Position numbers and translations under genes: made by a program
From: Propionibacterium sp.
Lineage (GTDB): Bacteria > Actinomycetota > Actinomycetes > Propionibacteriales > Propionibacteriaceae
Direction: 5' to 3'
Assembly (NCBI GenBank): GCA_012517405.1
Contig: JAAYVB010000008.1
Span: 1-64,000 of the forward strand
Length of the DNA: 64,000 nt
Shown: one piece after another, positions 8,090-15,301 of the stretch
Numbering within the stretch: the stretch's first letter is position 1
How the letters are laid out: each line of letters begins with the position of its first letter
Notes under the pieces: model-generated
Databases searched by the model: none
Seen by the model: only the letters and a program-made list of their open reading frames with translations
Told to the model about the DNA's origin: nothing

Positions 8090-8467
8090 ATGAGCGAAGC
8101 AGAATTGGCCGGCCTGGTGGCGCGTTCGCTGACTGGCGAGGACGCCCTGCCATCGGGTCGTTCGGGAGCCGACGCCACACAGCCCGCCCGAATTGCTGAT
8201 GCTCTCAGGGCCGCTGGCTGGACCACCGACCGGATCGCCGCAGTGCGGGAAGCTGCCATCCAGGCCGGACATCCCTGGCCCTTCCCGGTACCGGCAGACC
8301 TGCGCGGCACTGTCGGTGCCGCGCAGCTGCTGACCGCCAGCTGGGCGGTCGCCGGGGAGCTCTCCGTCGGAGCCGAGGTACGACTGCGCGACAGCTCGAT
8401 GCCACTCAGCACCCACGATCGAGCCCTGCTGCAGGAGCGCCCACCTCATCACGGAAATGTGGGCTGA
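8090..8467 (+). CDS. hypothetical protein, 125 aa
   Basis: Not recognised. The frame from ATG 8090 has mostly G/C third positions and no hydrophobic segment. It encodes a helical alanine-rich protein with GWTTDRIAAVREAAIQAG around residue 43, which looks like a helix-turn-helix-sized segment but is not a clear match to any family. It overlaps the start of the lipoprotein gene by about 10 bases if that gene starts at 8457, which suggests a two-gene unit. Competing minus-strand frames cover the same bases, so confidence is moderate. Confidence 0.5.
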   Translation: MSEAELAGLVARSLTGEDALPSGRSGADATQPARIADALRAAGWTTDRIAAVREAAIQAGHPWPFPVPADLRGTVGAAQLLTASWAVAGELSVGAEVRLRDSSMPLSTHDRALLQERPPHHGNVG

Positions 8468-9377
8468 CAATGTGGGCTGCGTGTCGCGGAAGGGGTTCGC
8501 CGGTGCTGCCGCGGTAGCCCTGTTGTGCGGGTGCACAGCGTTCGGCCCAGCGGCCCAACCGACCCAGCGGGCGGTCGAGTCCATTCTCGACGGCGCCGGT
8601 CAGTCCGTGTTCACCCGCCTGGTACTGACTCCGGATGCCCACGACATCCAGGTCGCGGTGCGTGTCGACGGGACCGAGATCTGGTGGACCCAGTCGGGGG
8701 CCGGCGATCGCGTCGTCCAGCCATCGGTGGTCGGTGCCAGCCGCCCGGACGCGGTCGACTTCGATGCGCTGGATGCCCAGCTTGCTTCTGTCGCGCAGTC
8801 GTGCGACCTGGATCCCCAGCTGGCCGTGTTCGTAGCTGCGACCGGGGCGTTGGTCGCCGACTCAACGTGTGATGGCCGGCTCACCGCGACATCGCTGCGA
8901 GGTGGCGAGCCCGCCTCCGCAGATATCGATCTGGCCAGTGTCGAGGGCATCGACCGGCTGCTGGCCGAGGTGTCCGCGGCGCTGCCGAATCAGCGCGCCT
9001 ATCAGATCAGCCTGCCCGGTCCGGCGTCACCGCGCGGCGACACGGCCCGCGCCGAGGGAGGCCCATGGGTGCTCGCCGATGGAACCACCTGCATGGTCAG
9101 CTATCTTCGTGCCGGCCAGGACGCAGCCACCGGCCAGGTGCGGAGTTTCCGCTGTGACGGTTACGGGCAGCAGACGGTCGACTATGACGCTCAGCAGCCG
9201 TTCGACCCGGCCGCGCTGAGCGCTGCGGACATCCGCAGCGCGATGGCTGACGGCTTGGCGGCCAGCGGATTCGACCCGCAAATGGTGAGTTACTACGGTA
9301 TTTATGAGCTGCTGGGCACCGGAACGATGCTGGCGATCATCACATCCGATGGGAACTACCACGAGAGCAGCCTCTGA
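8457..9377 (+). CDS. putative lipoprotein, 306 aa
   Basis: The N-terminus carries a basic stretch (SRKGF), a short hydrophobic core (AGAAAVALL) and a cysteine in CGC that can serve as a lipobox (LLCGC). This predicts export and lipid anchoring. The mature part (about 280 residues) contains a conserved-looking cysteine pair (QSCDLDPQ...DSTCDGR) and ends with ITSDGNYHESSL. No catalytic motif is recognised. The start is uncertain: ATG 8457, GTG 8472 or GTG 8481 are in frame, and the shorter starts give a more normal signal peptide. It follows the 125-residue hypothetical gene closely. Confidence 0.6.
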   Translation: MWADNVGCVSRKGFAGAAAVALLCGCTAFGPAAQPTQRAVESILDGAGQSVFTRLVLTPDAHDIQVAVRVDGTEIWWTQSGAGDRVVQPSVVGASRPDAVDFDALDAQLASVAQSCDLDPQLAVFVAATGALVADSTCDGRLTATSLRGGEPASADIDLASVEGIDRLLAEVSAALPNQRAYQISLPGPASPRGDTARAEGGPWVLADGTTCMVSYLRAGQDAATGQVRSFRCDGYGQQTVDYDAQQPFDPAALSAADIRSAMADGLAASGFDPQMVSYYGIYELLGTGTMLAIITSDGNYHESSL

Positions 9378-9410
9378 CCGCGTGAGCCCACCCTGGCGCC
9401 GGCACATCAT

Positions 9411-9494
9411 CTGAACGGCCGGGTCTGAACAGTCGGGTCTGAACGGCCGAGTCTGAATGGCCGAGTCTGAACGGCCGAATTTGAACAGCCGAAC
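9411..9494 (+). repeat. six tandem 14-bp repeats
   Basis: Six consecutive 14-base units of consensus CTGAACGGCCGAGT fill 9411-9494 exactly, with one to three differences per unit. They begin 33 bases after the lipoprotein stop, whose own context (CTCTGACCGCG) resembles the unit. Confidence 0.85.
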
Positions 9495-9504
9495 CGGCGC
9501 GAAA

Positions 9505-9535
9505 GAGGGGCACGTCCCGTAGGAACGCGCCCCTC
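9505..9535. terminator. shared hairpin between lipoprotein gene and mscL
   Basis: GAGGGGC (9505-9511) and GCCCCTC (9529-9535) form a seven-base perfect stem between two convergent genes. It could end transcription from either side; no long U tract is present. Confidence 0.45.
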
Positions 9536-9555
9536 GAATCAGTGAAGCGTGAAGC

Positions 9556-9924
9556 CTAGACCTTGTTGCTCGCGAGCAGATCGCGGATCTCGGTCAGAAG
9601 CTCAGCCTCAGTTGCCGCCGAAGCTTCTTCTTCCTTGGTTGTGTCCATGTGCTCTCGCAGCTTGTTGACCGGCAGCACCAGGGCGAAGTAGACGACAGCG
9701 GCGACCAGCACGAAGCCGACCAGCTGGGTCACGAACGGCCCGAACGGGATGCCGCCAGGCTGCCAGTCATCGAAGTTCGGCGGGCCACCAAGAACCAGAG
9801 AGATCAGGCTCAGGACGATATTGGTGAACGACTGAACGACGCTGTTGAAGGCAGCGCCCATGATGAATGCGACAGCCAACTCGATGAGATTGCCTCGCAT
9901 GATGAAATCTTTGAAGCCCTGCAT
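9556..9924 (-). CDS. mscL: large-conductance mechanosensitive channel MscL
   Basis: A 122-residue protein starting MQGFKDFIMRGNLIELAVAFIMGAAF, the hallmark N-terminal helix and TM1 of MscL. A periplasmic loop of about 30 residues follows, then TM2 (VTQLVGFVLVAAVVYFALVLPVNKL) and a cytoplasmic helix (LLTEIRDLLASNKV). MscL opens under membrane tension to relieve hypo-osmotic shock. The ATG at 9924 is chosen over an upstream ATG at 9987 because AGAGG lies just before it and the family starts at the MxGFK motif. Gene order mscL-SAF-fmdB-cyclo-ligase on the minus strand is common in actinobacteria. Confidence 0.95.
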   Translation of the reverse strand: MQGFKDFIMRGNLIELAVAFIMGAAFNSVVQSFTNIVLSLISLVLGGPPNFDDWQPGGIPFGPFVTQLVGFVLVAAVVYFALVLPVNKLREHMDTTKEEEASAATEAELLTEIRDLLASNKV

Positions 9925-9992
9925 AGATACCTCTTGGAGTGGGATTCGCGCCGCCGGGGCGGCGTCACCTGTTGCTTTGGACGCCAATAACT

Positions 9993-10011
9993 ATAGGTAT
10001 GCCTAACCACA
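9993..10011. promoter_or_regulatory. weak DtxR-box-like site upstream of mscL
   Basis: ATAGGTATGCCTAACCACA matches the iron-box consensus at about 14 of 19 positions, including an intact GCCTAACC half. It sits 69 bases before the mscL start. It may be chance. Confidence 0.3.
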
Positions 10012-10092
10012 CGAATGCGTTGTCTCAAGGTCTTTGATGTTCGCGGCGAGCAGAAATCGGCCCCTCGGCGTGGGCCGAGGGAGTCGACGCTC

Positions 10093-10218
10093 CGGCCCGC
10101 ACCCGATCGTGCGGCGACGCCTCATCCATGGCATCTGCATGACGATGGCCATATTCCGGCCTGCGCCCGATCGGGCGGCGACGCCTCGTCCGGGGCATCA
10201 CTGCATGACAATGGCCAT
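10093..10218. repeat. imperfect 60-bp tandem duplication spanning the 3' end of the SAF gene
   Basis: 10093-10152 and 10157-10218 match at most positions (both contain CGGCGACGCCTC, GGCATC, TGCATGAC and ATGGCCAT). The second copy includes the last codons and stop of the SAF-domain gene (stop at 10198). The first copy therefore looks like a duplicated gene tail lying in the gap before mscL. Confidence 0.7.
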
Positions 10219-10815
10219 CCGCATCTGGCTGGACGCAGCCGCCAACCGCGCGGCGGTCTCGGCGTTCGCAGCAACCACGACCAGCCCACCGGATTCGCCA
10301 CCACCCAGGCCGCTGCTCTGTGACACCGGCAGGGCGGCGACCCGCACATCGGTGGCGAGATCGACCACGCCGCCGTCCATCGTGGAGCCCACCACGGTGA
10401 TACGGTCGCCCACCTGCAAGAGCGCCACTGTGGCAGCATCCGGTACCCGGAACGGGACCAGCCGTTCATCGCCGCTGCTGGTTTCGCGTCCGTTCAGCAT
10501 GTTCGCGCTGGTCACAACGCTGCCCCGCGTGAGACTGCCGGTCAGTATTCGTCCGATCGCCTCGGCGGGATCGTGGAGTGCCTGGTCGGGCATCAACTCC
10601 ATCGGAAGCTGGATCACCTGAAGATCAGCTTCGGCCAGCGTGCTGCCGGCCGATAGCGCGCGAGCCGCGACCACAACCGGGCTGGACTCCGGGCGCGCGG
10701 GGGCGAGCGCGGACAGGCTCGCGAAAAGGCAGATCGTCGCTGCCAGGACACCCAACCCGCGGCGGTGCCACTTGGCGAACCGCGTCAGGCGGGTGAGCAG
10801 CTCAGTGGGATTCAT
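10198..10815 (-). CDS. SAF-domain membrane-anchored protein (CpaB/RcpC-like)
   Basis: A 205-residue protein with an N-terminal membrane helix (residues 20-40, GLGVLAATICLFASLSALAPA). A SAF domain starts at VVVAARALSAGSTLAEADLQVIQLP, and a second part ends ARLAAASSQMRMAIVMQ. The SAF/CpaB fold is found in Flp pilus assembly proteins and in a frequent actinobacterial protein encoded next to fmdB and mscL. No other pilus gene is nearby, so a pilus role is not supported. Its 3' end has been locally duplicated. Function is unknown; the protein is likely extracytoplasmic. Confidence 0.7.
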   Translation of the reverse strand: MNPTELLTRLTRFAKWHRRGLGVLAATICLFASLSALAPARPESSPVVVAARALSAGSTLAEADLQVIQLPMELMPDQALHDPAEAIGRILTGSLTRGSVVTSANMLNGRETSSGDERLVPFRVPDAATVALLQVGDRITVVGSTMDGGVVDLATDVRVAALPVSQSSGLGGGESGGLVVVAANAETAARLAAASSQMRMAIVMQ

Positions 10816-11092
10816 ATCCCAAGGATTGGTAAGCGGGCACGAAATCGGTCAAGATTTCTGCCCGCTGTGGACAACTCGGTGAACCCGAGTTGAGGGATGG
10901 AACTCACCAGAAGTGAATCCAATGCTCAGGCGTGCCGGTTCGAGAACTACAGGAGTGCTTGAGTCCAGCCGGTACCGGGGTTGAGTCAGCCCGGAGTACC
11001 GGTGTCAGGTCGGAAAAGCGGAGGTGCCGGGGATTAGAGCGAGAGGCCCGGGGGCGTCGGGCGTCGGCTCGCAGCTACCGGAACTCCGGGCC

Positions 11093-11398
11093 TCAGGCGG
11101 CCGCTGAATCCTTGGCTGTAGAGCCGCTCGAGGACGAGGCCGCGGCGGCCGACGAGGTGCTCGACTCGGCCGCGACCGGGGTCGGGCTGTTGCTGGAGGC
11201 CGGGGACGCGACGCTGGATGCCTTGCGCGAATCCGTGGCGTAGAAGCCGGAACCCTTGAAGACGATGCCGACCGCGTTGAAGACCTTGCGCAGCGACCCG
11301 CCGCAATCCGGGCAGATCGTCAAGGGGTCATCAGTGAACTTCTGAAAGGCCTCGAGATCGTTGTGACAGGCCTGGCAGCGGTACTGGTAAGTAGGCAT
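11093..11398 (-). CDS. FmdB-family zinc ribbon protein
   Basis: A 101-residue protein starting MPTYQYRCQACHNDLEAFQ and continuing CPDCGGSLRKVFNAVGIVFKGSGFYATDSR. The two CxxC pairs (residues about 8-11 and 34-37) form the putative regulatory FmdB zinc ribbon. The C-terminal 40 residues are a low-complexity Ser/Ala/Pro tail typical of actinobacterial members. The biochemical role of the family is not settled. It lies between the cyclo-ligase and SAF genes on the minus strand, a conserved neighbourhood. The gaps on both sides (about 160 and 280 bases) hold no further gene that I can support. Confidence 0.85.
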   Translation of the reverse strand: MPTYQYRCQACHNDLEAFQKFTDDPLTICPDCGGSLRKVFNAVGIVFKGSGFYATDSRKASSVASPASSNSPTPVAAESSTSSAAAASSSSGSTAKDSAAA

Positions 11399-11557
11399 CT
11401 GATCAGCTTTCGATGTGGTCCGTTCGGGGACGGGTGCCTGACGGTGCTAGCACTCGACATCTCCGATTGCCAATGATAACGCCTCGAACCGGATGCAGCA
11501 TTCCCGTGTCCGTTGTGGTTGCTGTCCGGTTGCCGCGAATCTGCGGTGGCAACCGGG

Positions 11558-12196
11558 CTAATCGGCCGCCCGCGCAACTGAGGTTCGGATCGTGCGCGTC
11601 GGCGTGACAAGCCAATCGACCGGCTGATCGTGCGGCTCCTGCGGCACGGTTCGGATCTCGTCATCGTTGAGCAGCGCGATCACCGGCACCCCCGCACGCC
11701 GGTGCACCAGCGCCCGGTCGAACCAGCCACCCCCGGTGCCCATCCGGCTACCATCGCCGCCCGCGCACAATGCCGCCGCGATCACGATCTTCGCCTCGCC
11801 GAGCACGCGCGAGCCCAGACCCGGACCGACCGGATCGGGAATCCCCAATACCCCCTCGACAAGGTGATCAGGTCCCTCGAACCACGTCCAGTCCGGTTCG
11901 CGCCGCGGCCGGCCTCTGTCATAGGTGGTGAGCTTCGGCACCAGCACCCGATGCGTATCGGCCAGCGCGGCGACCAGGTCCGCCGTGCCCGGTTCGCCAC
12001 TGCGCGACAGATAGCAGGCCACGATGGCATCGCGTCCCTGATCACCGAGCAGTTCGGACACCAACGCCAGCACCCGGGCGTCGCGCAGACGGTCGTCCGC
12101 CAGCTGTTGTTCGGTAGGCCGGGACGCTCGCTGCCGCCGGATCTCGGCGCGGATTCGGTCACGGACGGGGGAGGCTGCGTCCGGTCGGGAGGGCAT
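11558..12196 (-). CDS. 5-formyltetrahydrofolate cyclo-ligase
   Basis: A 212-residue member of the 5-FTHF cyclo-ligase (MTHFS) family, which uses ATP to convert 5-formyl-THF to 5,10-methenyl-THF. The N-terminal R-x-E-x-R-x-Q/R-R helix (RIRAEIRRQRASRP) and the glycine-rich active-site segment GSRMGTGGGWFDRAL (about residues 149-163) are present. The latter corresponds to the family's RLGxGxGYYDR motif with W-F replacing Y-Y. The PVIAL strand follows. The length is normal. The gene is divergent from the Glp-like gene with only 17 bases between starts, so the promoters must overlap. Confidence 0.85.
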   Translation of the reverse strand: MPSRPDAASPVRDRIRAEIRRQRASRPTEQQLADDRLRDARVLALVSELLGDQGRDAIVACYLSRSGEPGTADLVAALADTHRVLVPKLTTYDRGRPRREPDWTWFEGPDHLVEGVLGIPDPVGPGLGSRVLGEAKIVIAAALCAGGDGSRMGTGGGWFDRALVHRRAGVPVIALLNDDEIRTVPQEPHDQPVDWLVTPTRTIRTSVARAAD

Positions 12197-12213
12197 TCAC
12201 CTATCGTAGGGCC

Positions 12214-13479
12214 ATGCGCTTGTTCAAACGCCGCAGCGAAGCCATCGAAGTCAGTGTGCCGGTCGAGCCCGAGCCTGCCGCCACGCTGCCCGACCCTCCG
12301 GGCACCGATGCGCGAGGACGCCGCAGCGTCGCCGACGAACGCGACTACCTGTTGTCGCTGATCACCCCGCTGCCTGCCTTCGGCATGTACCTGCTGGACG
12401 CCTGGGGAACCGCGGTCTGTGAGGACATCATCGCCGACCACAACCTGCCCGATGATGACCTGGTGGTCGTCGCAGGCTTCGCGGTGCGCGCCGACGATCT
12501 GTCGGGCGCCGACGAGCCGGGCGGGGCCAAGCTGCGGCTGCGTGACGACGACAAGGTCTTCAAGGTCGGATCGGCGGTCCCGGTGCACGCCGGCCAGCCG
12601 TTGCCCGCCGGCGCCGATGCCGTCATCGCCGAGTCCGACGCCGAGCTCAACGGCACCACGTTGTCGGTGACGCGCCCGGTGAAGTCTGGCGATCATGTCC
12701 GCTGGACCGGGTCCGAGGCCCGTGCGGGGGTGCCGATCATGCGTTCGGGACAACGCCTGGACGCCCGGAGCAGCGCTCTGCTGGCCCTGGCCGGGATCGA
12801 CCGGGTGCTGGCGCGGCCGCGTCCGAGGGTGGTAGTGCTCAGCGTCGCCGCGGACGATCCCCAGCGCGCGGACGTGGAGTCGCCGTTGCTGGCTGCGGCC
12901 ATCAAGGCCGACGGTGCCCAGGTCTGGCGGGTCGGCAATGCGAACGGCACCGACCGCGAGCTGCAGGATCTGATCAGTGACCAGCTGATCCGCGCTGACA
13001 TCGTGGTGGTCTCGGGCGAGCTTTCCGAATCGACGCAGCTGTGCCGGGTGGTGGCGTCGATGGGCCTGATGGATCTCGCCGATGTCGCTCTCGAACCCGG
13101 CGGACGCATCGGCTTCGCCGTGGTCGGTGAGGACGAGATCCCGCTGGTGCTGTTGCCCGACGAGCCCGTGGCCTCGTACATCGGCTATCAGTTCTTCGTG
13201 CGGCCGTTGATCCGCAAGCTGATGGGTGCCCCGGTGGTCACCCAGGCAACGGTGAATTGCCTAGCCGGCGGCGAACTGCGCGGCCGCGAAGGCGTCGTCA
13301 CGGTGCGGCTGGGGGCCGTGCGCGAACAGCAGGGCGAGAAAGTCGTCGTCCCCTTGGGTAATCCCGAACACCCGCGGCTGAGCGACCTGGTGAGCGCGGA
13401 CGCGCTGGTCGTCTTGGACGAGAAGGGCCCCACAGTCTCGCTCGGCGAGCGCGTGGGCTGCTGGCTTCTCGATGACTGA
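12214..13479 (+). CDS. MoeA/gephyrin-like protein, probable Glp divisome homologue
   Basis: A 421-residue protein with the domain order of MoeA, but the molybdenum-insertion motifs are eroded. The DNSAMDGYA-type loop reads DDLVVVAGFAV, the SGGVSVG loop reads SGELSES (around residue 270), and GLPGNPVSA reads LLPDEPVASYI. In Corynebacterium a similarly divergent MoeA-like protein, Glp, binds FtsZ and its membrane receptor GlpR. Here the gene is followed by a RimJ-type acetyltransferase (8-base overlap) and a GlpR/SepX-like membrane protein. This order supports a cell-division scaffold rather than molybdopterin synthesis. No other molybdenum-cofactor gene is in the window. The role is inferred from context. 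Confidence 0.65.
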   Translation: MRLFKRRSEAIEVSVPVEPEPAATLPDPPGTDARGRRSVADERDYLLSLITPLPAFGMYLLDAWGTAVCEDIIADHNLPDDDLVVVAGFAVRADDLSGADEPGGAKLRLRDDDKVFKVGSAVPVHAGQPLPAGADAVIAESDAELNGTTLSVTRPVKSGDHVRWTGSEARAGVPIMRSGQRLDARSSALLALAGIDRVLARPRPRVVVLSVAADDPQRADVESPLLAAAIKADGAQVWRVGNANGTDRELQDLISDQLIRADIVVVSGELSESTQLCRVVASMGLMDLADVALEPGGRIGFAVVGEDEIPLVLLPDEPVASYIGYQFFVRPLIRKLMGAPVVTQATVNCLAGGELRGREGVVTVRLGAVREQQGEKVVVPLGNPEHPRLSDLVSADALVVLDEKGPTVSLGERVGCWLLDD

Positions 13480-14185
13480 ACCGGGTACGTCCGATACCCC
13501 GATTGCCGGCTGGCCGACCGGCGTGGTCTTGCCGTCCGAGCACAGCTGGCCGGTCGCGATCCGGGTCGGCGCGGTAGTCCTGCGTCCGCTCGTCCGACGC
13601 GACGAACGGGCCTGGGACCAGCTACGGGCGGCCAACCACGCGTGGACGCATGAGTGGGACGCCACGCTGCCCCCGGACGCGCGCTATGAGCCGATGCCCT
13701 ACCGCGCCTGGTTGCGACGCACGACCGCGCAGGCCAAGGCGGACAGTGTGCTGCCCTGGGCGCTGGCGGTCGACCCGGGGTGGCCCGGCGCCCCGACCCA
13801 GGTCGACCGGACGCGGCTGATCGGACAGCTGACCGTCTCGAACATCCTCGCCGGCTCGGCGCGCTCGGGGGTGATCGGCTATTGGATCGATCGCAACCAC
13901 GCCGGACGCGGATTCGTCCCGGCGGCGGTCGCGTTGGCCTGCGACTACTGCTGGCAGGTGATGCGGCTGCATCGCATCGAGATCTGCATTCGCCCGGAGA
14001 ACGCGCCCAGCCTGCGCGTGGTGGCCAAACTCGGCTTCCGTGAAGAGGGGCTGCGTCCACGATTTCTGCACATCAACGGCGATTGGCGTGATCACCGAGT
14101 CTTCGCCCTCAACCGCGAAGAGGTGCCCGGCGGACTGCTGAACCGGTTGCTGCCCGACGGCCGGCTGCCGAGGCTCACACCATGA
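13472..14185 (+). CDS. GNAT acetyltransferase, RimJ/RimL type
   Basis: A 237-residue GNAT-family protein. Acetyl-CoA-binding features are visible in the order expected: VIGYWIDRNHAGRGFVPAAVALACDY (motif A region, with H-A-G-R-G in place of the usual R/QxxGxG/A) and RIEICIRPENAPSLRVVAKLGFREEGL. The latter is the classic RimJ/RimL N-x-S-x-x-V-x-x-K-x-G-F segment. Such enzymes acetylate protein N-termini or small molecules. The start overlaps the end of the MoeA-like gene by 8 bases, indicating translational coupling. The gene trio is conserved among actinobacteria; the acetyl acceptor is unknown. Confidence 0.85.
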   Translation: MTEPGTSDTPIAGWPTGVVLPSEHSWPVAIRVGAVVLRPLVRRDERAWDQLRAANHAWTHEWDATLPPDARYEPMPYRAWLRRTTAQAKADSVLPWALAVDPGWPGAPTQVDRTRLIGQLTVSNILAGSARSGVIGYWIDRNHAGRGFVPAAVALACDYCWQVMRLHRIEICIRPENAPSLRVVAKLGFREEGLRPRFLHINGDWRDHRVFALNREEVPGGLLNRLLPDGRLPRLTP

Positions 14186-14270
14186 AGATCAAACTCGGGT
14201 CGTAAAGCTGCGATATGCGCGGCGCGCCTGGCTGACGGCCCGCGCACTGGGCCCTAGTTTGGGTCGCGTG

Positions 14271-15032
14271 ATGACAGGAGTGATCTTCGGGGCAATCGTT
14301 GTCGTGTGGCTGATCATTCTTGTGCCCCAATACCTTGGGCAGCACGACCAGGGCAGCCGCATCGACGAACGGACGATCGATGAGTTCGCCGACTCGATGC
14401 GCGTTATTCGGCGTAGTGGCCAGCCGGAACAGGTCTTCTTGACCGATTCGGGCGCCCAGGTGTCGACCCCGCACACCCGACGGGCCGCCCGGCGTGATCT
14501 GCGCAAGATCTCCCATACCGCGATGCGGCGCCGCAAGGTGGGCCTGCTGGTGCATCTGGCGATGCTGGTGGTCGGTGCGGTTGCGCCGTTCGTGCTGCCG
14601 ATCTCGCACTGGTGGGTCGTGCTGCCGGTCGTCCTGCTGATCGGCTGGATGATCCTCAGCCGCATCAGTGTGGTGACCATCGACCGCATGCTCGAAGCCG
14701 AGCGTGAGGAACTCATGTTCGGCGACGAGGAGATGACCATCGTGATCGGCGATCCGTCTCACACTGCCCGGGACGAAGCTGAACCGAAGACCGAGACCGA
14801 ACGTTCGATCGACTTGGCCGGCTCGATCGGTGAGTCCCTCGGGTCGCTGTGGGATCCGATCCCGGTGACGCCGACGACCTACGTTTCGCGGCCGCTTCTG
14901 CCGCGTTCAGTGCGGACGATCGACTTGGCCGCGCCGGTTGCGTCCAGCGAGCTGGGTGTTCCAGTCACCGCCGAGCGGCCCGTCCGAGGGCTGGAAACCA
15001 AGGACGAGTTGCCTCCGGCGATCGGCGAGTAG
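14271..15032 (+). CDS. SepX/GlpR-like membrane protein
   Basis: A 253-residue protein with an N-terminal membrane helix (VIFGAIVVVWLIILVPQYL) and a conserved-type segment IDEFADSMRVIRRS. Two closely spaced central membrane helices follow (about residues 88-130, LLVHLAMLVVGAVAPFVLP and WWVVLPVVLLIGWMIL), then a long acidic, proline-rich cytoplasmic tail. That plan matches the SepX (Streptomyces) / GlpR (Corynebacterium) family of FtsZ-ring-associated proteins. Position downstream of the MoeA-like and RimJ-like genes fits the Glp-GlpR arrangement. The start could be ATG 14271 or the adjacent GTG 14268; the in-frame TTG at 14259 is less likely. The partnership is inferred. Confidence 0.65.
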   Translation: MTGVIFGAIVVVWLIILVPQYLGQHDQGSRIDERTIDEFADSMRVIRRSGQPEQVFLTDSGAQVSTPHTRRAARRDLRKISHTAMRRRKVGLLVHLAMLVVGAVAPFVLPISHWWVVLPVVLLIGWMILSRISVVTIDRMLEAEREELMFGDEEMTIVIGDPSHTARDEAEPKTETERSIDLAGSIGESLGSLWDPIPVTPTTYVSRPLLPRSVRTIDLAAPVASSELGVPVTAERPVRGLETKDELPPAIGE

Positions 15033-15169
15033 TCCTGTCGATCCTGCTCGGCAGGGGTACCGAGTGGTCTCGCGGCGGTCGCCGAGGTGCGGAAATCTCG
15101 CCGGCAGGCGCCGCTTTGGGGTCAGGGACGAGGTCGTGTACCATCTACGGGTACCGCAAAAACGGTCCT

Positions 15170-15242
15170 GGGGCATTGGCGCAGTTGGTAGCGCGTCTCG
15201 TTCGCAATGAGAAGGTCAGGGGTTCGAATCCCCTATGCTCCA
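15170..15242 (+). tRNA. tRNA-Ala (anticodon CGC)
   Basis: The acceptor arm GGGGCAT pairs with ATGCTCC (one G-U), and the discriminator is A. The D-arm is TGGCGCAGTTGGTAGCGCG. The anticodon stem TCTCG/TGAGA has loop TTCGCAA, giving CGC. The T-arm is CAGGGGTTCGAATCCCCTA. CCA is not encoded (CCC follows). The 3' end abuts the mobile island. Confidence 0.92.
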
Positions 15243-15301
15243 CCCAGTTGCTCTTATCAGAATTGCAGCCGACGCTTGCGGGGCCGTCCGAGAGGGCGGC
15301 C

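Noticed and set aside
9411-9494. CRISPR array
   Set aside because: The 14-base units are directly tandem with no spacers, and no cas gene is present.
12214-13479. Functional molybdopterin molybdotransferase MoeA
   Set aside because: The key MoeA motifs are degraded and no other molybdenum-cofactor gene lies in the window; the Glp-like division role fits the neighbours better.
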